Shown: one piece after another, positions 23,741 through 30,259 of the stretch
How the letters are laid out: each line of letters opens with the position of its first letter
Position numbering within the stretch: position 1 is the first letter of the stretch
Origin: JAKAGZ01 sp964412105
GTDB lineage: Bacteria > Bacteroidota > Ignavibacteria > Ignavibacteriales > Ignavibacteriaceae
Length of the DNA: 30,259 nt
Assembly (NCBI GenBank): GCA_964412105.1
Contig: CAYPNM010000038.1
Span: 1-30,259, forward strand
Reading direction: 5' to 3'
Notes under the pieces: model-generated
The model's database searches: none
Told to the model about the DNA's origin: nothing
Seen by the model: the letters and a program-made list of their open reading frames with translations, nothing else
Translations under genes and position numbers: made by a program

Positions 23741-24807
23741 TGAAAATATTTGCTGTAATAATGGCAGGAGGCATCGGAACCAGATTCTGGCCGAGAAGCA
23801 CAGTTAAAACGCCCAAGCAATTATTGAAAATATTTGGTGAAAATACTATGATACAGGACACCGTAAACAGGTTAGATGGTCTTGTAGAGAATGAAGATAT
23901 CTATGTAATTACGAATAAAATTCAAAGACCCGAAATTATAAACCAATTGAAGAATGTTCCAACTGAGAATATTATTGAGGAACCTTTCGGAAGAAATACG
24001 GCTGCCTGCATCGGTCTCGCTTCAGTTGTTATTCAACAAAAAGCAAAAGATGCAGTAACGATCATTCTACCGGCCGATCACATTATAAAAGAGAAGATTG
24101 AATTTCATAAATCGCTTAAAACTGCTGCTAAATTTGCTTATGAATCAAAAGGTCTCGTAACCATCGGAATAAAACCAACGAGACCGGAAACTGGTTACGG
24201 CTATATTCAGATAGACGAAAGTCACCTCTCGGATAATATATACAGTGTGCTCAGCTTTGCCGAAAAACCAAATTATGCAACGGCGGTACGTTTTCTTGAA
24301 AGCGGGGATTTTTTGTGGAATAGTGGAATGTTTATATGGCGTGTCGATACTATCCTTGATGAAATTCATCAATACCTGCCTGATTTGCACGAGGGGCTTG
24401 AAAAAATAAGTAAAGACATTAACTCACCTAATTATAATAATACACTTACCACAGTTTACGGGCAATTGAGAAGCATTTCTATAGATTATGGAATTATGGA
24501 AAAATCACAAAAGGTTTATCTTACTAAGGGAAATTTTAGCTGGAGCGATGTGGGAAATTGGGAAGAGGTTTTTAATCTTTCGCAAAAAGATGAAAACGGA
24601 ATTGCACATGTCGGGGAAGTGTTTACAGATATGGTTGTTGATTCGTATATTTATTCCCCTGATAAATTTGCGGCGGTCATTGGCGTGGATAACCTTATAA
24701 TCATTAATACCAAGGATGCTCTGCTAATATGCAGGAGGGACCAGAGTCAAAACGTCAAGAAAGTTGTTGAACATCTTAAAGTTAACAAGCTAACGAAATA
24801 TTTGTGA
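23740..24807 (+). CDS. manC: Mannose-1-phosphate guanylyltransferase
   Basis: Makes GDP-mannose from mannose-1-phosphate and GTP in the cytoplasm, a precursor for polysaccharide and glycoconjugate synthesis. 355 residues, a single nucleotidyltransferase domain. Motifs: the nucleotide-binding loop AVIMAGGIGTRFWPRS at about 5-20, the downstream TPKQLLKIFG, the metal-binding ILPADHIIK, the FAEKPNYATAVRFL sugar-phosphate region, and LWNSGMFIW. It lacks the C-terminal phosphomannose isomerase domain found in bifunctional enzymes. Other sugar-nucleotide transferases of the family are possible, but AGGIGTRFWPRS plus PKQ is characteristic. It is coupled to the preceding unknown gene. Confidence 0.93.
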   Translation: MKIFAVIMAGGIGTRFWPRSTVKTPKQLLKIFGENTMIQDTVNRLDGLVENEDIYVITNKIQRPEIINQLKNVPTENIIEEPFGRNTAACIGLASVVIQQKAKDAVTIILPADHIIKEKIEFHKSLKTAAKFAYESKGLVTIGIKPTRPETGYGYIQIDESHLSDNIYSVLSFAEKPNYATAVRFLESGDFLWNSGMFIWRVDTILDEIHQYLPDLHEGLEKISKDINSPNYNNTLTTVYGQLRSISIDYGIMEKSQKVYLTKGNFSWSDVGNWEEVFNLSQKDENGIAHVGEVFTDMVVDSYIYSPDKFAAVIGVDNLIIINTKDALLICRRDQSQNVKKVVEHLKVNKLTKYL

Positions 24808-24938
24808 TATTTATCCAGTAATGTCTTCTTTGAAAAGCTTGTGATTTATTTTACCACAAAGCCTGTATGGGTAGTTTTATGTTTTTTGGATTAAATTTTA
24901 CTGCTATTTAATGTAGGTTGGATAGCAGAAATTATTCT

Positions 24939-25480
24939 ATGAAAAAATTAATTACTGAGTCAGACATAATTAAATTTGCCAAAGAGGCGGGGACTATAAT
25001 TCCGATAGGGCACAATGATATTTTAACTCCCGGTGCAAGAGACCGAATTAAGCAACTCGGTATTAAAATTATTTCAAAAGAAGAAGCAGAAAGGATTAAT
25101 GCAAGCGATCCCGGAGTTATAAAATCACTAATTTCAAAAAGTGTTGCAATCGGCGGCGATCATACAGGATTTAAATTAAAAAGTATCTTATCAAAAATAT
25201 TGACGGACAAGGGATTTAAGCTGACCGATGTCGGTACATTCGATGAAAAATCATGTGACTACCCTGACTTTGCCTATGCTGTTGCTAAAAAAGTAAAAGA
25301 AAGAAACGTTGACTGGGGTATAATTATAGACGCAACGGGTATTCCCTCCGCAATAACCGCAAATAAACTCAAGGGTATTCGGGCAGCAACATGTTATAAT
25401 GAATTTTCGGCCCGAAGTGCAAGAGAGCATAACGATGCGAACATTCTTGTAATTGGTGCAAGAGCAATAGGTGAAGAGAC
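24939..25480 (+). CDS. RpiB/LacA-family sugar-phosphate isomerase, EutQ-like N-terminus, truncated by gap
   Basis: 181 codons visible; the 3' end is lost in the gap (about 40 residues missing by family length). Residues 65-181 are the RpiB/LacAB fold: GGDHTGFKLK (conserved Asp-His), DYPDFAYAVA, ANKLKGIRAA and AREHNDANILVIGARAIG. At the position of the catalytic Cys of E. coli RpiB (ICGTG) this protein has Asp131 (IIDATGIP), as LacA does (IDAYG), so plain ribose-5-phosphate isomerase activity is doubtful. Residues 1-50 (KKLITESDIIKFAKEAG, ILTPGARDRIKQLGIKI) resemble the N-terminus of EutQ/EutT microcompartment proteins. ATG at 24939 is chosen over a TTG at 24918. It converges on the cytochrome fusion gene. 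Confidence 0.82.
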
Positions 25481-25580
25481 NNNNNNNNNNNNNNNNNNNN
25501 NNNNNNNNNNNNNNNNNNNNNNNNNNNNNNNNNNNNNNNNNNNNNNNNNNNNNNNNNNNNNNNNNNNNNNNNNNNNNNNN
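25481..25580. other. Scaffold gap, 100 N
   Basis: Exactly 100 N of unknown true length. The flanks share no overlap here, unlike the first gap. It removes the C-terminus of the RpiB-like protein on the + strand and the 3' end of the NrfD-cytochrome gene on the - strand. A small gene between the two could be missing. Confidence 0.98.
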
Positions 25581-27373
25581 TCGAAATAACCATCTGCATA
25601 TAAAAATTGTTTCGCCAGATTCAATGTATCAGTTATAATCATATCTTCCTTATGACATTCCAGACAGCCGATAGCACTGTTGATATTTTTTGGTAAACCG
25701 GGCTTATGACAAATGCTGCAGGTTTTATTTTCGGGTAAAAAGCCTTGGATCTTTCTGTTCTGCGCAACCCATGCTTTATGCATTTCATGATTAAAGATGA
25801 GAGTTTTAGCAAACATTTTACGGTGACATCTTGAGCAAGGTGTTGACTTATCATTGGGTAATGACATATGATGGCATTCGACACAAGATTTTTCTTTTCC
25901 CAGCTCATTCTGATGCTTTAGGTGAGGGAATTCTGTGCTCATTCCCGGTTTATTAGAATTGATAATTAGAATGGTGCGGGTAGTATTCAAACCTGATACC
26001 GGAACAATATTTGTTTTCTTTTCATTTTGATAGCCAGGATACATAAAAACAAAAGCCATAGGTATGGCAAAAACTCCTATCATTGTTGCGCGCTGAAAAC
26101 CGCTTTGTAGTGTAGTCTGCCAGACACGTGAAATGGAATCAAATGAAACTTTAAATATTCCTTTGCTGATTTTGTATGCCTTCCTTTGTTCATCGAATAT
26201 CAAAAATTTTTCTGCAACATAGAAAAATACAAGTGCAGCTGCTGCAATGACCCCGAAACTTAATGACCATTCAGTTAGCGATGGAAAATAAACAGTACCG
26301 GCGTCCCGGAAATAGCCAATTATGCCTACATCCACGCGATTTAACGCAAGACCGAGCGATGCAGAAAATGCTGCCAGGCCCAATCCATAAGGCGAATGCC
26401 GGCTTCTATTAATAATTATCAAAAAAACAGGCAGAACTGCAGTTAACAACAATTCCATACCGTAAAGCCAGCTTTCCCATGTACCTGCCAGCAAAGTGCC
26501 CCAGAGGTTCAATCTAAAAAGATCGTAGATTTTTAATATTAAATAAATTCCCAGCAGTGAAGCGCCTATAATGCTTAATGAACTCAACATCGGCATATCT
26601 TTACCGTATTCTTTAGCCTTTGCAACTTTAATATTTTCATTTAAGGAGCAGACAATTGCTTTTCCATTTGTACGTTCACCAAACAGAGATGCCGGGTTAT
26701 ATAATTTTGCATATATAATTTTGACTAATATTATAAACATTATCCCGCATCCCGCAGCAGAAATAAAAAAGTAAATTGGAAGAAAAGGTGAATACCATAA
26801 CTTAAATAAGCGGTAGGGTGTAATTAAAAACAATGAACCTAATGAAGAGTGATGAAGAGTAGAAAGAGATATTCCTATTATAACTATCCCGATAGCAATT
26901 TTGTGAAAGAAGCTGACTGTTTTTTTAAAGTGATACTTTTCAAGAATATTCGGCAGCATTTCTATAAAGGTCACAGAAAAATATAACATTACACACCAGA
27001 AAACTTCGAACAGGAAGGAATGCCCATTCCACATAATTAAAGGATGCCAGAAGCGATAGGGCAGACCAATATCAAACAACAAGGCAAAACAAGAAGAGCC
27101 ATATCCTAAAAAAGCGACAAGTATTGCCGGCTTAACAAGAGGTTTGAATTTTTCAATTTTTAATACATAAACCAAAAATCCAATTGTAAATCCGCAGGTT
27201 GATAAAGCGACTCCTGCGATCATATTTAAAACTTTCCACAATCCCCATGGTACTTCATTTGTTAAATTTGTAGTTGCACCTAATCCAAACCACAATCTGA
27301 AAATTGCCGCGACTATTCCCAAGAATACAAAAAACCACAATATATCTTTCAAGGTTCTTGCTTTATTGAACAT
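25581..27373 (-). CDS. NrfD/HybB-like membrane protein fused to tetraheme cytochrome c (HmcC-HmcA-like), 3' end in gap
   Basis: 597 codons visible. Residues about 10-470 contain roughly ten hydrophobic helices of the NrfD/HybB/HmcC quinone-interacting family (GLWKVLNMIAGVALSTCGFT, LSTLHHSSLGSLFLI, FSASLGLALNRVDVGIIGYF). After a last helix (ATMIGVFAIPMAFVFMYPGY) comes a soluble domain with four c-type heme sites: CVECH (about 497), CSRCH (513), CSICH (552) and CLECH (570). Spare His for axial ligation lie in FPHLKH and FNHEMHKAW, a cytochrome c3/c7-like layout. No cleavable signal is needed, since the domain can be exported by the preceding helix. It probably links membrane quinol to periplasmic electron carriers. 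In Desulfovibrio Hmc these are separate genes. The last visible residue sits at the gap edge. Confidence 0.87.
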
Positions 27374-27386
27374 TCTTCTTCATACT

Positions 27387-28157
27387 TTATTTTTTATTTT
27401 GCTTTTGAATCTTATTATTTTCAACAGCCAACTCATTTTTTCTTCTAACGAGCCAATTTAATCCCACAAGAAATCCACCGACAGTCAAACCTATTACAGG
27501 AGTCTTTTCAATCAGAGGCTGGGTATAATCGGGAACAGGAACGGAAGGTTTATCCTGCCAGCCCATTTTTGTAATATCAACATCTGAAATAAATAGCACG
27601 CAAGTTCCGCCATATTCTTTTTGTCCCCAAATATGATTCAAATATTTAATAGGATTTTTCTTTATTACAGAACGTGCATGCATTAACAATTTTTCCCTTT
27701 CTCCGAAAATAATAGCTTTTTGTGGGCATGCCTCTACGCAAGCAGGTAATTTATTTTCTATAATTTTATCATAGCACATATTACATTTTTTCATAAATGG
27801 TTTTGTCTTATTCCATTCATAGCGTGGAATATGAAACGGACACGCAAGCATACAGTACCTGCATCCGATACATTTATCCGGATCGTAAATTACGGGTCCT
27901 TCTTTGGTTTTGGATATTCCTCCCACTATGCATGCTGATACACAGGCAGGATCTATACAGTTCATGCAACTGTATCTTGCAAAGCGTCCCGATTCAATTT
28001 TAATTATGCTGAGAAGCCTATCTGCGGATAAACCTTCTCTCGAAGTTTCACGGTCGAAGTATGATTTTTCAAGATTGAGGTGGTTTTTTTCAATGCAAGC
28101 GGTAACGCACTTTTCACACCCTGTACATTTTGTTACATCAACTAAAATAGCATCCAT
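27387..28157 (-). CDS. Four-cluster ferredoxin subunit (HmcB/HybA-like) with C-terminal anchor
   Basis: 256 residues; electron-transfer subunit next to the NrfD-like protein. Sixteen Cys in four 4Fe-4S motifs: CTGCEKCVTAC (11-21), CMNCIDPACVSAC, CIGCRYCMLACP, and CNMCYDK with CVEACP. A hydrophobic segment near the end (TPVIGLTVGGFLVGLNWLV) followed by basic residues looks like a membrane anchor. No Tat or Sec signal is seen at the N-terminus (MDAILVDVTKCTGC), whereas HybA is Tat-exported, so this subunit is likely cytoplasmic. It starts at the stop of the cytochrome b gene (1-base overlap) and lies 13 bases before the fusion gene. Confidence 0.9.
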   Translation of the reverse strand: MDAILVDVTKCTGCEKCVTACIEKNHLNLEKSYFDRETSREGLSADRLLSIIKIESGRFARYSCMNCIDPACVSACIVGGISKTKEGPVIYDPDKCIGCRYCMLACPFHIPRYEWNKTKPFMKKCNMCYDKIIENKLPACVEACPQKAIIFGEREKLLMHARSVIKKNPIKYLNHIWGQKEYGGTCVLFISDVDITKMGWQDKPSVPVPDYTQPLIEKTPVIGLTVGGFLVGLNWLVRRKNELAVENNKIQKQNKK

Positions 28158-28855
28158 TATACTTTTGCCTCCTTTCCGAACAAAGCTTCTGCGACTTTAT
28201 CTCCGGCACCGGGTTTTAACTGCCAATGGACGGGAGATAGTCTGTCAAAGAAATAGAGAACTATATGAGAAAGTTTTGTAAAGGGAATAGCAATGAACAG
28301 TGCTTCCGCACTTAGAAGATGAATCAGCATGGAGGTATTCCAGGGAAGTGGATTGAAAGAAGGATGACCCGCAAAAAATCCGAAAAGGAAGGGAAGTAAG
28401 ACCATTATTAATAAAATGTAATCCAATTTTTTACTCATCTCTCTCTGGCGCCTGACAAATATCCTGCAGGCAATTAGAATCAGAATGCATCCAATTGTAG
28501 TCAAAGTAAGTATGTCCGCTACAGCGCGGCCGATTGAAGGAAGACTCACTCCTAAGTAGTTTTCCCAGAGTGCTATGTGATCAATAAAAAAGACTGAGAC
28601 TATAATTGCAGCTACATGAAATATGAAAGATACGGTTGAAAATACCCTGGTGCCTTTTATCAAGTGTTTAACAGGAATTATCCACGAAAACATATCTAAA
28701 AAAATTCTTTTCCATGAAACATTCTTTAATTGCTTTCCCTTCGAAATAAAAATGGAATAGAATTGAATTATAAAATGTCTTGCTAAACCCAAAATCATTA
28801 TTAAAAAGGTAAATGCAAATAAGGGCCCTTTTGCAAAGTCAATCCACTGATCCAT
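28157..28855 (-). CDS. NarI/DsrM/HmcE-like cytochrome b membrane subunit
   Basis: 232 residues with five to six hydrophobic helices, an NarI-like diheme b membrane subunit that exchanges electrons with quinone. His candidates for heme ligation lie in LARHFIIQF, VSFIFHVAAIIVSVFFIDHI, LIHLLSAEALFIA and KLSHIVLYFFDRLSPVHW. It sits between the HdrD-like gene (3 bases upstream) and the ferredoxin gene, the same pairing as DsrMK, TmcCB and HmcEF. Narrower assignment (HmcE, TmcC or DsrM) is by context only. Confidence 0.85.
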   Translation of the reverse strand: MDQWIDFAKGPLFAFTFLIMILGLARHFIIQFYSIFISKGKQLKNVSWKRIFLDMFSWIIPVKHLIKGTRVFSTVSFIFHVAAIIVSVFFIDHIALWENYLGVSLPSIGRAVADILTLTTIGCILILIACRIFVRRQREMSKKLDYILLIMVLLPFLFGFFAGHPSFNPLPWNTSMLIHLLSAEALFIAIPFTKLSHIVLYFFDRLSPVHWQLKPGAGDKVAEALFGKEAKV

Positions 28856-28858
28856 ACA

Positions 28859-30259
28859 TTATCCTATTTCCATTTCTTCTTTTAATTTTTTACGCTCTTC
28901 AGGAGACTTGCCTCCCGGAATCTCAATTACATCCAAAATTAAATCGTGCAAACCGACAACCTTACACGGAAGTTTGTAGTGCTCCACTAATTCTCTCAAC
29001 TGTTTTTTACAATTAGCGCAAGGAGATACGATTATTTCCGCCTCCGTTTTTTCAATTTGTTTTGCTTTTACATACCCACCTATTTCCATCCTGAAATCGT
29101 GTAGTTCATCTATGGAAACAAGTCCGCCGCCACCACCGCAGCAATAATTATTTTGTCCGTGAGGTTCCATCTCAACAAAATTTTTGGCAAATGATTTCAA
29201 TATTTCTCGGGGCTGATTAACAATCCATCCGGAGCGGGCAATATTACAAGGGTCATGGTAAGTAACCTTTTGAGTAATTATATCAGGATTTAACTTAATT
29301 TTGCCTTTGTTAATGCAGTCCAAAGTATATTCCATAAAATTCAAAACCGGGTATTTCTTTTTACCACCAAATACAGGTACAAAATCATGGGCAGACCTTG
29401 ATGCATGTCCACATTCTCCGATCAGAATATTTTTACAGTTCAAACGTTTTATTTCATCGACTAACTGCTTAATTATGTTTTCCAGATGCCAATCGCTGTA
29501 AAAAAGCCCATAGTTTATGCCATCGTAATTACCGGTACCTATTGTCCAATTATCCCAATCTCCCGCAGCATAAAGAACTGCAGCATTTCCCATCAACGTA
29601 TCCGGTTCCAATAAGTAATCGCTTACGGCACAGAAAAATGCATATTCTTTGTCCATCTTATCACAAGGAAACTCCACTTTAATTCCCAGAGCCTCTTCCA
29701 TTTCTTCTGAAAGAAATTCAAGTGTATTTAGGAGTGCGATTTTAGGAATCTTGGATGTATTGCGAGTTGTACCTTCTAGTTGTTCCCTTACACTTACCTG
29801 CAATGCCTTCGGTACAATTCCTATTAAACTAAGTATGTATCGTCCGAGACGAGTGATAAGCCCGTGATCGACTCCTAGAGGGCATTCATTTGTGCATCGT
29901 CTGCAAGCGGTACATCGATAAAATAAATTACTCATTTCATCAATGATTTCTTCAGTTAGTTCAAATGAATTTATTGAGAAGCGCGATTTGAGCCAACCGT
30001 TAAATGTAAAGTAACGTCTGTAAACATTTAATAGCAGATTTGATCTATAGCATGGAATATCTCTGTAATCCTGTGTAGCAACATAAACAGGACATGCAAC
30101 AGCACATCGATTACATTTTGTGTTGGTCATGCAATATGAATCAAGCAAAGACTTATAGTCAGTAAAATTTAATACAGCAGCAAATGCTTCCAAAAACTTT
30201 GCAGCTCTATTTTCACAGACAGGGTTTTCAACATAATATGCATATTTATTTTGCTTTAC
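28859..30259 (-). CDS. HdrD/HmcF/DsrK-like Fe-S protein with CCG domain, 5' end outside the window
   Basis: 467 codons visible, and the frame is still open at the window edge (VKQNKYAYYVENPVCENRAA leads into the first cluster region), so the TTG at 30193 is not the start. Two 4Fe-4S motifs come first: CNRCAVACPVY and CTACRRCTNECPLG. Then GECGHA and one CCG domain: HDPCNIARSGW, CCGGGGG, then SPCANCKKQLREL. Such CCG domains bind the non-cubane 4Fe-4S of heterodisulfide reductases. The protein is cytoplasmic, docks on the NarI-like subunit and probably oxidises or reduces a thiol/disulfide or passes electrons from the cytoplasm. No DsrAB, hydrogenase or methanogenic gene is in the window, so the partner is unknown. 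Confidence 0.9.
   Translation of the reverse strand, partial: VKQNKYAYYVENPVCENRAAKFLEAFAAVLNFTDYKSLLDSYCMTNTKCNRCAVACPVYVATQDYRDIPCYRSNLLLNVYRRYFTFNGWLKSRFSINSFELTEEIIDEMSNLFYRCTACRRCTNECPLGVDHGLITRLGRYILSLIGIVPKALQVSVREQLEGTTRNTSKIPKIALLNTLEFLSEEMEEALGIKVEFPCDKMDKEYAFFCAVSDYLLEPDTLMGNAAVLYAAGDWDNWTIGTGNYDGINYGLFYSDWHLENIIKQLVDEIKRLNCKNILIGECGHASRSAHDFVPVFGGKKKYPVLNFMEYTLDCINKGKIKLNPDIITQKVTYHDPCNIARSGWIVNQPREILKSFAKNFVEMEPHGQNNYCCGGGGGLVSIDELHDFRMEIGGYVKAKQIEKTEAEIIVSPCANCKKQLRELVEHYKLPCKVVGLHDLILDVIEIPGGKSPEERKKLKEEMEIG

Noticed and set aside
24837..24862. GCTTGTG / CACAAAGC hairpin after manC as a terminator
   Set aside because: The stem has a bulge, and the T-rich stretch comes only after about 20 further bases; too weak to call.
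25394..25599. Frames reading through the second N gap on the minus strand (end of the cytochrome fusion beyond 25581)
   Set aside because: Residues beyond the gap are the antisense of the RpiB-like gene; the true C-terminus is unknown.
30191..30193. TTG at 30193 as start of the HdrD-like gene
   Set aside because: The frame stays open to the window edge with protein-like sequence (YVENPVCENRAAKF), so the gene continues upstream.

Overview
The window is an AT-rich bacterial chromosome segment with two 100-N scaffold gaps (4451-4550 and 25481-25580), so it comes from a draft or metagenome-type assembly. The gene set and protein style suggest Bacteroidota in the broad sense, most likely an Ignavibacteria/Chlorobi-side lineage. 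The pointers are an atpD-atpC pair apart from the other ATP synthase genes, an 11-subunit nuo operon without nuoEFG, abundant SpoIIE/STAS partner-switching proteins, and an Hmc-like redox complex. This placement is inference; no rRNA or marker search was possible. No tRNA, rRNA, CRISPR array, transposase or phage gene was seen.

Region 1 (1-3.8 kb, + strand): the 3' end of atpD and atpC, closed by a good intrinsic terminator, then a partner-switching module. The module has an RsbW-like kinase, an STAS antagonist and a SpoIIE/PP2C phosphatase. It is followed by a short fossil of a second SpoIIE C-terminus.

Region 2 (3.8-7.4 kb, - strand): read 5' to 3', an Rrf2 regulator with an unusual cysteine pattern, an unknown 101-residue protein, an ErpA/IscA A-type Fe-S carrier, a Mn-type superoxide dismutase, a stand-alone Lon N-domain protein and an RRM RNA-binding protein. 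A degenerate 11-bp tandem repeat and the first scaffold gap lie between the last two genes. This looks like an Fe-S/oxidative-stress neighbourhood. The erpA leader can form two mutually exclusive helices, and the RRM leader carries a terminator-like hairpin.

Region 3 (7.5-11.7 kb): a 7TM receptor-type SpoIIE phosphatase and a small two-TM protein on +, converging on a sodium:solute symporter on -.

Region 4 (11.7-22.3 kb, - strand): a tightly packed operon nuoA-B-C-D-H-I-J-K-L-M-N. It encodes the quinone-reducing, proton-pumping part of complex I without the NADH module. NuoI has a long charged low-complexity C-terminal tail.

Region 5 (22.3-25.5 kb, + strand): an AT-rich gene-free stretch, an unrecognised 297-residue protein translationally coupled to a mannose-1-phosphate guanylyltransferase, and a gap-truncated RpiB/LacA-family protein. 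The last has an EutQ-like N-terminal extension and Asp in place of the usual catalytic Cys.

Region 6 (25.6-30.26 kb, - strand): a four-gene Hmc/Tmc/Dsr-type transmembrane electron-transfer cluster. It has an HdrD-like CCG Fe-S protein (running off the window), a NarI-like cytochrome b, a four-cluster ferredoxin, and an NrfD/HybB-type membrane protein fused to a tetraheme cytochrome c domain. This fusion and the RpiB-like protein are the most interesting parts of the window.
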